Source of the DNA: Enorma massiliensis phI
Lineage (GTDB): Bacteria; Actinomycetota; Coriobacteriia; Coriobacteriales; Coriobacteriaceae
NCBI RefSeq assembly: GCF_000311845.1
Contig: NZ_HE978575.1
Coordinates: 146,715-210,714 of the forward strand
Direction of reading: 5' to 3'
DNA length: 64,000 nucleotides
Below are positions 16,936 to 25,470 of the stretch, piece after piece. The stretch's first letter is position 1. Each line of letters opens with the position of its first letter. The notes below the pieces were generated by a model, which was not told where the DNA came from, did no database searches, and was given only the letters and a program-made list of their open reading frames with translations. Position numbers and translations under genes: made by a program.

Positions 16936-17349
16936 ATGGCTCAGTCCGATCGAGATAAGCCACTGTACATGATCAGCGTGGCGGCGGAGCTCACGGGCAT
17001 GCACCCGCAGACGCTGCGCGTCTATGAATCCAAGGGGCTTGTGAATCCTAAGCGCTCGGGCGGCAACACGCGCCTGTACTCGCGCGCGGATATCGAGCGG
17101 CTTGAGCTCATCAACCAGCTTACCGACGAGGGCATCAACCTCGCCGGCGTGGTGCGCATCCTCGATATGAAGGAGCGTGCCGAGGAGCGCGAGCGCGAGA
17201 ACGAGAAGCTCCGCAGCCGCGTTCGCGAGCTTGAGGACCAGCTGCACGAGCTTAAGATGCAGAAGAAGATTACCGCGCTGGTGCCGCGCGGCGGCTCGGC
17301 CGATCCCGAACAGGTCCTCAAAGGGCTACTCGGCGGAGGCGGCATCTAG
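16936..17349 (+). CDS. hspR: Heat-shock repressor HspR, MerR family
   Basis: A 137-residue MerR-type regulator. The winged helix-turn-helix (MISVAAELTGMHPQTLRVYE) is followed by GLVNPKRSGGNTRLYS, the HspR signature, and a coiled-coil dimerisation helix (about 80-118, ERERENEKLRSRVRELEDQL). HspR represses the dnaK operon together with DnaK as co-repressor. I chose the ATG at 16936, with GGAGG 11-15 bases upstream. Its 3' end overlaps, in convergent orientation, the tail of a truncated GntR gene by 24 bases. Confidence 0.95.
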   Translation: MAQSDRDKPLYMISVAAELTGMHPQTLRVYESKGLVNPKRSGGNTRLYSRADIERLELINQLTDEGINLAGVVRILDMKERAEERERENEKLRSRVRELEDQLHELKMQKKITALVPRGGSADPEQVLKGLLGGGGI

Positions 17350-17748
17350 GCGCACTGAGGATGGCGCGAATAATAACACCACGTTGATGTCGCGCAGCTC
17401 GCTGCGGTCGCCAACATTGCGCGAGACAGAATATTCGAACGGCGTGCCGTCGTCTAAAAAGCCAACCTGCTCAAGCTCGAGCAGGGGAGAGCCGGCTGCA
17501 ACCTCGAGTCGTTCGGCTTCTTCTTCCGTTGCTGCCACCGCGCGGATGATGTGGTGGAAGCTCGAGATCTTATAGCCAAGCACATCGCGAAGATACGCAT
17601 ATACCGATTGGTATAGCTGGCTCTTCTTTAGTCCTGGTACAAGGTCGAGCGGCATATAGGTGTACTCGATGACGATGGGCAGCCCGTCAAGGCACCGCGT
17701 GCGGCAATGGTGGTAGACAAAATCATCTGGTTGGATGTTGAGGTGACG
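17326..17748 (-). pseudogene. GntR-family regulator remnant, UTRA effector domain only
   Basis: On the minus strand this codes for the C-terminal UTRA domain of a GntR/HutC-type regulator: HLNIQPDDFVYHHCRTRCLD, LPIVIEYTYMP, LLELEQVGFLDDGTPFEYSV and a normal stop. The whole N-terminal winged-helix DNA-binding domain is missing. Upstream of about 17748 the minus-strand frame is only the antisense of a glycosidase. Such regulators sense a phosphorylated sugar and sit next to the sugar operon they control. Here the gene abuts a glycosidase gene that is truncated at the same point, so one deletion probably removed both 5' ends. Confidence 0.85.
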
Positions 17749-18987
17749 CGCGATATCTGGCTCGTGGATGTGCCGGAGGGCGAGGAAAAACTGCAGACCG
17801 TGGGCGGATTGGCGCGGCGCATGGTCGAAGCGGCGGGCATACCCATGGACGTACACCTTGCGCTCGATCGGCGGGAGGCCTTTGCGGGCGCGGACTTTGT
17901 AACTACGCAGTTTCGCGTGGGGCAGCTGGACGCGCGCATCGCCGACGAGCGCATCGCCCTCAAGCACGGGCTCATCGGCCAGGAGACCAACGGAGCGGGC
18001 GGAATGTTCAAGGCGCTCCGCACCATTCCGGTCATTTTCGACATCATCCGCGACATGGAAGAGATCTGCCCCAACGCCTTGCTCATCAACTTCACGAACC
18101 CGGTGGGCATCGTGTCCGAAGCGGTGATGCGCTATACCTCGTGGCAGCGCTATGTGGGCCTGTGCAATTGTCCCATCTCCATGCGCTTTGGCATCGCGCG
18201 CTGGATGGGCATAGACCCGGCGCGCGTACGCATGGAGCTCTCGGGGCTCAACCATCATTTCTTCGTGACGGACGTGTTCATTGACGGCAAGAGCTGCTTC
18301 GACGAGGTGCTTGATCGCTACTGCGAGCTGCCGGTTGAGGAGCTGGGCACCATGAAGAACATCATGGCGATTCCTTGGTCGTCGGCGCTCGTGCGCGGCT
18401 TGCGTGCTGTGCCGGTGAGTTACCTCAACTACTATTTCTCGACGCGTGAGGGGCTCGCGCAGCTCATGGCCGATTACCGGGCTCATGGCGTTCGCGCCGA
18501 GGTGGTCAAGCAGGTGGAGGCAGAGCTGTTCGAGCTTTATCGTGATCCGGAGCTGCACGAGAAGCCGAAGCGATTGGAGGAGCGCGGTGGGGCGCATTAT
18601 TCGGATGCCGCATGCAGCCTGATTGATTCCATCGTGAACGACCGTGGCGACATCCAGTATGTCGACGTGCGCAATGGCGGCGCCGTGAGCAGCCTGCCTG
18701 CGGAGAGCACCATCGAGTGCGCGGCCATGATTACCGCCGATGGGCCCAAGCCCCTGACCGTCGGCGAGCTCTCGCCTGCCATCAATGGCACCATTCAAAC
18801 AGTCAAGTCGTTCGAGCGTTTGGTTGCCGAGGCGGCGGTTACGGGAAATCGCGATTTGCTTGTGGCGGCGCTTGTGGCCAATCCACTGTGCGATTCGGAC
18901 GCAGCTGCGAATGCGGTGATTGATGGGCTGCTCGAAGCCCACAAAGCATATCTGCCGCAGTTTTTCGGACAAAAGTTTGGCGCCTGA
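17749..18987 (+). pseudogene. Family 4 glycosidase, 5'-truncated (6-phospho-beta-glucosidase type)
   Basis: From about 17749 the frame matches GH4 6-phospho-beta-glucosidases: IWLVDVPEGEEKLQTVGGLA, GADFVTTQFRVGQLDARIAD, GQETNGAGG, INFTNPVGIVSEAV, and the metal ligands in LCNCP and LSGLNHH. The N-terminal 35 or so residues are absent, including the NAD-binding loop (normally G-G-G-S-x-Y-T-P). In their place the frame reads about 14 codons of antisense GntR sequence from an ATG at 17707. Without the NAD loop the enzyme should be inactive. The rest of the frame is intact to the stop, so the deletion is recent or the product has another use. Confidence 0.85.
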
Positions 18988-19129
18988 AAGGCGGAGGGAT
19001 GTCGCTTGCGGGCTCGCCCCGTCATAACCTGGGTCCATCAGGTTTCAACATCCGTTCAAGCAAACATAGATGCTCGTGGAGCGGGTACCATGGACCATGA
19101 CCTCGCATTCCGAAGGAAAGGGTTCATGA

Positions 19130-19690
19130 ATGAATATCGACAAAACTGCAACGGCGTTGCTGGTCATCGATGCGATCGAGGCGGTCGGAGACGATTCCAT
19201 CTATGATCCGGATGCCAACGACAAGGCCTATCGCGACAACGTTGCCGCAGTGGTTTCAGCGTGCCACGGGGCAGGCATCCCGGTGATCTATTGCAACGAT
19301 GCTCATGTGCGAGGCATCGATCGAGAGCTCGAGCTCTGGGGCGAGCATGGTGTTGCGGGCGAGGTACGCGTGATTCGCGAGGTTGAACAGGCCGAAGGCG
19401 ACATCACGATTCCGAAGCGCCGCTACTCGGGCTTCTTCCAGACAGACCTCGACCTTACGCTGCGTGAGCTCGGCGCGAAAACCGTTATTGCGGTGGGCGC
19501 CGATACGAACATCTGCGTGCTTCACACGCTCGCTGATGCGTACTTCAACAACTACGCCTCCATTGTGGTCGCGGATGCTACCAAGACCTTCCTTTGCGGC
19601 ACGCAGGAGGGCGCGCTTGAGCATTTCAAGAAATGCTACGGTTCCGAGCTCTGCTCGACGCAGGATTTGGTCGCGGCGCTCGGGGCGTAG
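19130..19690 (+). CDS. Isochorismatase-family cysteine hydrolase
   Basis: A 186-residue protein of the nicotinamidase/isochorismatase fold. The expected triad is visible: Asp in LLVIDAIEAV (near residue 14), Lys in IPKRRYSGFFQTDL (near 96) and Cys in GADTNICVLHTLADA (near 128). Members hydrolyse amides or vinyl ethers; the substrate here is unknown, although nicotinamidase-like or ureidosuccinate-type roles are common. AAGGAAAGGG precedes the ATG. It is monocistronic and lies between the broken glycosidase and a gene-free stretch. Confidence 0.92.
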   Translation: MNIDKTATALLVIDAIEAVGDDSIYDPDANDKAYRDNVAAVVSACHGAGIPVIYCNDAHVRGIDRELELWGEHGVAGEVRVIREVEQAEGDITIPKRRYSGFFQTDLDLTLRELGAKTVIAVGADTNICVLHTLADAYFNNYASIVVADATKTFLCGTQEGALEHFKKCYGSELCSTQDLVAALGA

Positions 19691-19874
19691 CGGCGCTCTC
19701 GCGGCGGGCTAAGCTTGTGGCGGCCCGTTCTGGCGGCGAAGCGAGAAGCAGTTCGCTCTCGCCGGTGGGGCCATTGGCGTGTGGCTGCCTGCACGGACGG
19801 GGCCATTGATGCAAAGCGCGGGCACGTGGCGGGAAATGGGGCCGCCGCGCGCCCGCATATTTTCGTTTTGAATA

Positions 19875-20015
19875 GTTCAACGCTCGAATCAGTATCTTTT
19901 GGGTGGATGCTTGAGAAAACGGAGCTCTTGAACATGCGCGACCTGCAGTTTCTTTTCAGAAACGTAGGGGTCTTTACGAGGGGTCGGTATAAAGGTACTG
20001 ATTCGAGCCTCGAAC
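19875..20015. repeat. Inverted-end element, third type (single copy)
   Basis: In the gene-free stretch 19691-20118, 25-base ends at 19875-19899 and 19991-20015 are inverted copies with 22 of 25 positions matching; the core is CTCGAATCAGTAYCTTT. They enclose 91 bp. The size (141 bp) equals that of the family A elements, but the ends differ. The rest of the gap is GC-rich with no gene seen. Confidence 0.65.
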
Positions 20016-20118
20016 TTCTTTTTCTGCCGCATGTGACGCCTGAAACGTGCAAACGGCGGACCGTTGGACGCGGTTCGGTTGAATGGCGGCGGAGTCCACC
20101 CTACGCCTTCCGTTGTGC

Positions 20119-20922
20119 TTAGGCGAAGAGGCTTGCCGCGGCAAGCGCAACAAGGTAGAGCGCGAGAACTGCGGCGGCAACGGCGTCGCGGCGGGCGAAG
20201 CGCATGACGTGGTAGTGCGTGCGCTCCGGCCCGCCGGTATAGCAGCGGGCGTCCATAGCGCGACCGAGGTTGTCGGCGTGACGCACGGCGCTTGCAAAGA
20301 GGGGCACCAAGAGGGGCACGCAGGCCCGTGCGTAGCTGAGCGCCCCTTTGCCTTCGAGCTGTGCCCCGCGGGCCGTTTGCGCAACGACGATATTCTGAGC
20401 ATCCTGGCTGAGCACCGGTACAAAACGCAGTGCAATCGAGAGGATAAGCGTTGCCTGGCTCACCGGTACGCCGAGCCGCTCGAGCGGAGAGAAAAGGCGC
20501 TCGACGGCGTCGGTGATGGCCATCGGTTGCGTGGTGAGCATGAGCAGCGACCCCATGAGCAGCAGCAACAAAAACCGCAGCGTATAGAAAACCGCCGAGC
20601 TAACTCCTCCGGTGGTAAACGAAAACGGCCCAATGGTTGCAAGCACAGTGCCGGTGTGAACAAAGAACAGGTTGAACAGGGAGGTAATAACGAGAAAGTG
20701 CATGGCAGGCTTGATCTGCGAAAGAACGCGGCCAAGCGGGACCCGGGCAAGTGCCATGGCGAGCACAATGAGCGCGCCCGCGAGCAGCAGCGTGGGAACA
20801 TTCGATACAAAGAGGCAGCTCGCCATGTAGATGATGGCGGCGATGAGCTTGAGGCGCGGGTCGAGGCGGTGGATGGGGGAATCCGCCGAATAATATCTGC
20901 CGATGCTAATGCGGACGGCCAT
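20119..20922 (-). CDS. ecfT: ECF transporter transmembrane subunit EcfT
   Basis: A 267-residue membrane protein with about five to six transmembrane helices and the two Ala-Arg-Gly-type coupling motifs of EcfT (here TARGAQ and AMDARCY). It couples ATP hydrolysis by EcfA to toppling of the substrate-binding S component. The ATG at 20922 has AGGAGG 6-7 bases upstream. Its start overlaps the fused ecfA gene by 17 bases. As the last gene of ribU-ecfA-ecfT it probably serves riboflavin uptake, although group-II modules may share S components. Confidence 0.95.
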   Translation of the reverse strand: MAVRISIGRYYSADSPIHRLDPRLKLIAAIIYMASCLFVSNVPTLLLAGALIVLAMALARVPLGRVLSQIKPAMHFLVITSLFNLFFVHTGTVLATIGPFSFTTGGVSSAVFYTLRFLLLLLMGSLLMLTTQPMAITDAVERLFSPLERLGVPVSQATLILSIALRFVPVLSQDAQNIVVAQTARGAQLEGKGALSYARACVPLLVPLFASAVRHADNLGRAMDARCYTGGPERTHYHVMRFARRDAVAAAVLALYLVALAAASLFA

Positions 20923-22924
20923 GGCGCACCTCCTCGGGGAAAGCACCGCCAAGGTGCTTTGCGAGGCAATCTACGAGCTCATCGAGGGTGAGCGGATTGC
21001 TGCCCAGCGTCACTCCGTGCTCCTCAAGTCGTTGTGAGAAAGCGAGTGCAGCGGGCACGCCGGGCACATGCTTGGCGGCTTGGGCGAACACCTGCCGTGG
21101 CGTGCCAACTGCGGCGAGGTGGCCGTGTTCGAGCGCAACAACGTGGTCTGCGAGTTCGGCCACGTCGTCCATGCTGTGCGTGACGACAAGGATGGTCCGG
21201 CCATCATGCTTGAGCTGTGCGATCAGTTTGCGCATGCGGCGCTGGCCGGCGGGGTCGAGTCCCGCCATGGGCTCGTCGAGCACGAGGATGGGAGTGCACA
21301 TGGCGAGCACGCCGGCGATGGCGACGGCGCGTTGCTGCCCGCCGGAGAGCGCGAAGGGGGAGCGGCCGAGAAGTTCGGGCGTAGCGGCGAGTCCAACAAG
21401 CGCGAGCGCTTCGTTGACGCGATCGGATACTTCGGCATCCGAAAGCGCGAGGTTGCGGGGGCCAAATGCGACGTCGTCAAAGACGGTTTGGGCAAAAAGC
21501 TGGCGCTCAGGCAGTTGCGCCACGTAGCCCACCTGCGATCTGAGCTCGCTGCGGCGCGAAAGGTCGGCGGTGTCGATACCGTTAACGCGCACGGCCCCCA
21601 CGTTGGGCACTTTGAGCGCGCACGCAAGCTCGACGGTGGTCGACTTGCCCGAGCCCGTATGGCCGATGAGTGCGGTAAGGCTACCAGCGGGGACGGTGAA
21701 CGAAACGCTGTCGAGGGCAAGTGGCCCGCACGGATCGTGGGGGGTTGCATGGCGGCCGCGGCGCTTTCGCAGGCGCGCGAGGAGTCCGAGCCGTTTACGA
21801 GCGTTTTGCTCATCTGCGTACGAAAACGTGACGTCACGGAACTCGATAGCTGCCGTTTGAGCTGCGCTCGGGGTTGCTGCCTGCGCCTCCTGCTCACGTT
21901 CGGGCGTGAAGTGCGAATTTTCAGGTGGAAAATCGGAACCAAATGAGCTATTTCCGCCCGAACGTGCGGGCGCTGCCGTGCGATGCGCGCCCGAACGTGT
22001 GGGCATCGTCGGACGAGGTGCGCCTGAACGTGTTGACGTGTTCGCTGTCGCAGCATACGCAATCGTGCGAGCGAGCTCTTCGGCATCGCTCGCTGCGGGG
22101 AGTTCGGGCAGGACGGCCTCCAGCCGGTGGGCGAGCTGCAGGGTAAACGGCGGCTCAAGTCCAAGCGAAAGAATGGCATCACGCTGGGCAAACACCTCCT
22201 CCGGCGTGCCCTCGAGGGCGATGCGCCCTCTGTCCATGACAACAACGCGCCCCGCAATCAGGGCATCGTCCATAAAGTGCGTGATGTGCACGATGGTGAT
22301 GCCCCGCTCATTGAGGTTGCGTGTGATGCGCTGAATGGCGCGTCTGCCCGCAACATCCAGCATGGCGGCCGGTTCATCGAGCACGAGTACGCGGGGATGC
22401 ATGGCAAGCGCGCCCGCGATGGCGATGCGCTGACGCTGACCGCCCGAAAGGTCGGCCGGGTCTGCCTGGGCGTAGTCGAGCATGTCCACCGCCGCCAGCG
22501 CCTCCTCAACGCGCGCGGCGATTCGCGGCTGCGGCACGCCGAGGTTCTCGGGTCCAAAGGCAACGTCGTCTGCAACGACGCTCGTCACCATCTGGTCATC
22601 GGGGTGCTGAAACACCATCGCGACCTGGCGGCGCAGCTCAAGCGTGCGCTCCGGTTGCGCTGCGGTATCGATGCCGCACACGCGAGCCGATCCGTCCGTG
22701 GGCGCGAGCAGTGCATTAATGAGCTGCGCGAGCGTTGATTTACCCGACCCGTTGCTGCCGAGGACGCAGAGATGCTCGCCCGCCGTCACGCTGAGCGTGA
22801 CGCCGCGAAGGGCCTCTTCATCAGCTCCTGCATACGAGAAGTGCACGTTGTGGAGCTCGATGATGGGGTCGGCCTCGGGGTCGGCAGTGGATCCGGCGAT
22901 GGTTGTTGAAGAGTGAGTCTGCAC
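20906..22924 (-). CDS. ecfA: Fused ECF transporter ATPase, EcfA-EcfA'
   Basis: Two complete ABC ATPase domains lie in one 672-residue chain. The first half has Walker A GSNGSGKS, signature LSGGQRQR and Walker B VLVLDEPAA. The second half has Walker A GHTGSGKS, signature LSGGQQRA and Walker B ILVLDEPMA. Most ECF modules encode these as two genes. The linker (about residues 300-370) is low-complexity and contains 11-residue repeats beginning RSGA, encoded by a palindromic repeat. The start is uncertain: GTG at 22924 is chosen; GTG at 23011 is possible. It is the energy-coupling partner of EcfT and the riboflavin S component. Confidence 0.93.
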   Translation of the reverse strand: MQTHSSTTIAGSTADPEADPIIELHNVHFSYAGADEEALRGVTLSVTAGEHLCVLGSNGSGKSTLAQLINALLAPTDGSARVCGIDTAAQPERTLELRRQVAMVFQHPDDQMVTSVVADDVAFGPENLGVPQPRIAARVEEALAAVDMLDYAQADPADLSGGQRQRIAIAGALAMHPRVLVLDEPAAMLDVAGRRAIQRITRNLNERGITIVHITHFMDDALIAGRVVVMDRGRIALEGTPEEVFAQRDAILSLGLEPPFTLQLAHRLEAVLPELPAASDAEELARTIAYAATANTSTRSGAPRPTMPTRSGAHRTAAPARSGGNSSFGSDFPPENSHFTPEREQEAQAATPSAAQTAAIEFRDVTFSYADEQNARKRLGLLARLRKRRGRHATPHDPCGPLALDSVSFTVPAGSLTALIGHTGSGKSTTVELACALKVPNVGAVRVNGIDTADLSRRSELRSQVGYVAQLPERQLFAQTVFDDVAFGPRNLALSDAEVSDRVNEALALVGLAATPELLGRSPFALSGGQQRAVAIAGVLAMCTPILVLDEPMAGLDPAGQRRMRKLIAQLKHDGRTILVVTHSMDDVAELADHVVALEHGHLAAVGTPRQVFAQAAKHVPGVPAALAFSQRLEEHGVTLGSNPLTLDELVDCLAKHLGGAFPEEVRHGRPH
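21896..22033. repeat. Inverted repeat array inside the EcfA linker, 33-bp steps
   Basis: Within the linker of the fused EcfA gene, CACGTTCGGGCG near 21896 faces CGCCCGAACGTG at about 21956-21967. Further right-arm copies end near 22000 and 22033, 33 bp apart. The DNA layout (GGGCG units facing inward, variable bases between) is like the four intergenic arrays, but with a step of 33 rather than 30 bp. It stays in frame and codes for 11-residue repeats. Confidence 0.6.
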
Positions 22925-23035
22925 GATGAAACGCCTGAGCAAAAGGGACGGTAGGGAATGGTCGTATGCGCGCGCTACGTGCGCTATCTCGGGGCGCCGA
23001 GGGCGGGGCACCGAAGTGCGCCGCCCGCCGAGCGT

Positions 23036-23620
23036 CTACGCGGCCGAGGTGTGCGTGGAGCCGCCGTGCCCGGGAGAGCCGGCCTGTTCCCCCAGCACAT
23101 TCATGCAGGGTGCGAGCAGCATCTGGCCGGCCACGACGTTGATAACCATCTTGAGCGTGTTGAAGGGCAGGAGAATCGGCACGATCATGTAGACCACGTC
23201 CTGCATGGTCACGCCTGCGTAGAGCGGCGTCACGAAGAGGTTCGCGACGCAGGCGACCACGATGGAGAGTGCCGCGCCTGCGACCATGCCCGCAAGCGAA
23301 CTCGTGCGCGTGCGGCTGCGCGCGTAGATGAGTGCGGCGGGAATGATGAACGCACAGGTCGAGAGCATGCCCATGGGTGCGCCGAACGGGTCGAGGAAGA
23401 CGCGCGGCACCCACGAGATGATGGCGACCGCAGCGCCCAGCTTGGGCCCGAAGGCGAGCGCCGCGATAAGGCAGACGATACCCGAGGGATCGTACATGAG
23501 CCACGGCGCCGCCGGGAAGATGGGAATCTGCACGAAGCTCAGCACGAGCGACGCGGCGGTGAAAAGGGCCGCAAGGGCGATCTTCTTGGTATTAACGTGT
23601 GTGGTGGATGAGCTGCTCAT
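23036..23620 (-). CDS. ribU: ECF transporter substrate-binding subunit, riboflavin-specific (RibU-like)
   Basis: A 194-residue integral membrane S component with five to six hydrophobic helices (IALAALFTAASLVLSFVQIP first). The motif FPAAPWLMYDPSGI matches RibU, as does the GxxxG-containing region AFGPKLGAAVAIISW. It binds riboflavin and delivers it through EcfT/EcfA. The specificity call rests chiefly on the FMN riboswitch directly upstream. The ATG at 23620 has GGAGG 9 bases upstream; a further in-frame ATG (23644) lies inside the riboswitch and is unlikely. Confidence 0.92.
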   Translation of the reverse strand: MSSSSTTHVNTKKIALAALFTAASLVLSFVQIPIFPAAPWLMYDPSGIVCLIAALAFGPKLGAAVAIISWVPRVFLDPFGAPMGMLSTCAFIIPAALIYARSRTRTSSLAGMVAGAALSIVVACVANLFVTPLYAGVTMQDVVYMIVPILLPFNTLKMVINVVAGQMLLAPCMNVLGEQAGSPGHGGSTHTSAA

Positions 23621-23640
23621 GGCAGTCGCCTCCGTTTCTT

Positions 23641-23798
23641 CCATCCGGACTGTACCGTCGGCCCTGGAATCTCACCAGGTCAGCCGCTTGCGCGGGTCGC
23701 GGGCTTCTGGCGCGCTCTGCCTTGTGCAGACGCGCAGTCCGGCCGGCTTCACGCCGACCTGCCAGTTACCGCCGGTAGGGAATTGCACCCAACCCTGA
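23641..23798 (-). ncRNA. FMN riboswitch (RFN element)
   Basis: On the minus strand the conserved blocks appear in order: GGGTGCAATTCCC, ACCGGCGGT, a variable arm, GCCCGCGACCCGC, GGTGAGATTCC, GCCGACGGTACAGTCCGGAT. The last block is the closing strand, about 20 bases before the ribU start. FMN binding should reduce expression of ribU-ecfA-ecfT, by blocking the ribosome site or by termination; the short distance to GGAGG favours translational control. Confidence 0.97.
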
Positions 23799-23943
23799 AA
23801 CTATGCGGTGCCTACTATACCCGTTTTGCGCGAAATGTCACAGGTTTGCAGCAGGCTGACATTTTTCTTTAAGATTGCGTTAGCACAACGAATGGCAAAC
23901 GAAAGCGCGGCGGCAAATGCCGGATGGAGCTCCGTTGGAATGG

Positions 23944-24912
23944 ATGGTTGACATGCACGAATACAGCGAAGTCAGCGACGATATTATCTGCGCTTTAGGC
24001 GCGGCAGCGGGCGAGGATGCGGTACTCATCGCGGAGCCCATGAGCGCGCATACGACGTTCAAGATCGGCGGGCCGGCCGATGTGGTCGTTGAACCGAGGG
24101 CCATCGAAGGCGTGGTTGGTGCGCTTAATGTGTGCGCCATCGCCGGGGTTCCCGTGACGGTGGTGGGCAACGGCTCCGACCTGCTCGTGAGCGACCGCGG
24201 CATCCGCGGCGTGGTGGTGCTGCTCGGCAAGAATTACAGCAACGTGCGCGTCGAGGGCACGCGCGTGGTGGCGCAGGCGGGCGCGCTCCTGCGCGATGTA
24301 GCGCTTGCGGCGGCAGAAGCGGGCCTTTCGGGCCTTGAGCCGCTTTGGGGCATCCCCGCGAGCGTCGGCGGCGCCTGCCACCAGAATGCGGGCGCCTACG
24401 ACGGCACGACGGGCGAGCTTATTGAGTCGCTCACGGCCTACGTGCCGGGCCGCGATCTTCCCGACGGCAGCCGCGAGAAGGGTGTGGTCAGGACATTCAC
24501 CCGCGATGAGCTGGGATTTGGCTATCGTAAGAGCCGCGTGGCGAGCGAGGGCCTCGTGGTGCTCGAGGCAACGTTCGCCCTCATGCCGGATATGGAAGCG
24601 TCTATTCGCGGACGCATGGACGACTACCAGCGCCGCCGCGAGGAGAAGCAGCCGCTCGAGATGCCCTCGGCGGGCTCCACGTTCAAGCGACCCGAGGGGT
24701 ATTTCGCCGGCAAGCTCATCATGGACGCGGGCCTGCGCGGCGCGCGCGTGGGCGGGGCGCAGGTCTCCGAGAAGCATTGCGGTTTCGTGGTAAACACGGG
24801 GGGCGCCTCAGCAACCGATGTCTCCGCGCTTATCGAGCATATCCAAGATGAGGTGCGCTCACAGTTTGGGGTGGAGCTCGAGCCCGAAGTTCACCGCGTC
24901 GGCGACTGGTAG
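23944..24912 (+). CDS. murB: UDP-N-acetylenolpyruvoylglucosamine reductase MurB
   Basis: MurB performs the NADPH-dependent reduction that yields UDP-MurNAc, the second committed step of peptidoglycan synthesis. FAD-binding motifs are visible: TTFKIGGPADVVVEP, VVGNGSDLLVSD and GIPASVGGACHQNAGAY. The catalytic Ser segment is PSAGSTFKRPEG, and the C-terminal HCGFVVNTGGASATDV is typical. Type-II MurB. The start is not certain: ATG at 23944 (chosen), 23917 or 23953, none with an ideal ribosome site. It stands alone between the riboswitch leader and a repeat-containing gap. Confidence 0.96.
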   Translation: MVDMHEYSEVSDDIICALGAAAGEDAVLIAEPMSAHTTFKIGGPADVVVEPRAIEGVVGALNVCAIAGVPVTVVGNGSDLLVSDRGIRGVVVLLGKNYSNVRVEGTRVVAQAGALLRDVALAAAEAGLSGLEPLWGIPASVGGACHQNAGAYDGTTGELIESLTAYVPGRDLPDGSREKGVVRTFTRDELGFGYRKSRVASEGLVVLEATFALMPDMEASIRGRMDDYQRRREEKQPLEMPSAGSTFKRPEGYFAGKLIMDAGLRGARVGGAQVSEKHCGFVVNTGGASATDVSALIEHIQDEVRSQFGVELEPEVHRVGDW

Positions 24913-25070
24913 CGGCTCATCGAGGCACCCGATCTTGACGCTCAATCGTCGGTAGCCGCACGCGAGGCATGCTCCCTCCTCTTTCGCGGCAACCTCGGGC
25001 ACTTCGACGAGCCGCTTGGGCTGAGGTGCGACACCGTTGTTGCCGCAAGGCTCGTGTCATACGGAGTTCA

Positions 25071-25255
25071 TGGCCAAAAACGTACGACTGGTGGTAAGCG
25101 TCGACCTTTCGATGGCAAGGTTTCGGGGCATCTCGAAGCAAAGGAGTGCCGGCATGGCCGTTTTGCGGCGGCGATGATCTCTATGAGGGGCATTGAGCCC
25201 CGGTTTTCCAGGTGCAGGTCCGCTTCTGCAACCACCAATCGTATTATTTTGGCCA
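25071..25255. repeat. Inverted-end element, family B, copy 2
   Basis: The gap 24913-25470 has no gene. A 185-bp segment begins TGGCCAAAA (25071) and ends TTTTGGCCA (25255). The inverted ends extend 25 bases with four mismatches and include the family B core ACGAYTGGTGGT. Its interior is unrelated to copy 1. The flanks hold nothing recognisable. Confidence 0.7.
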
Positions 25256-25470
25256 AGGGCTCGAATAATCGTGTGTCATCTCGCTGGCGAAACGGCCGGA
25301 AGCCGACAACGCATCGTTGCTGGCCTCAGAGTGATGCAACTGGCCAGGCGTCTTTCATGCGTTCTGGCTGCGTGGGCGCGTTGGCCGAATAACACTCGCC
25401 TTGCGCGTGCGGCGGCGCTATGGTGGATGCGTTGCTGGCATCGCATCGCCTACCCGAGGGGAGCCCTCCC

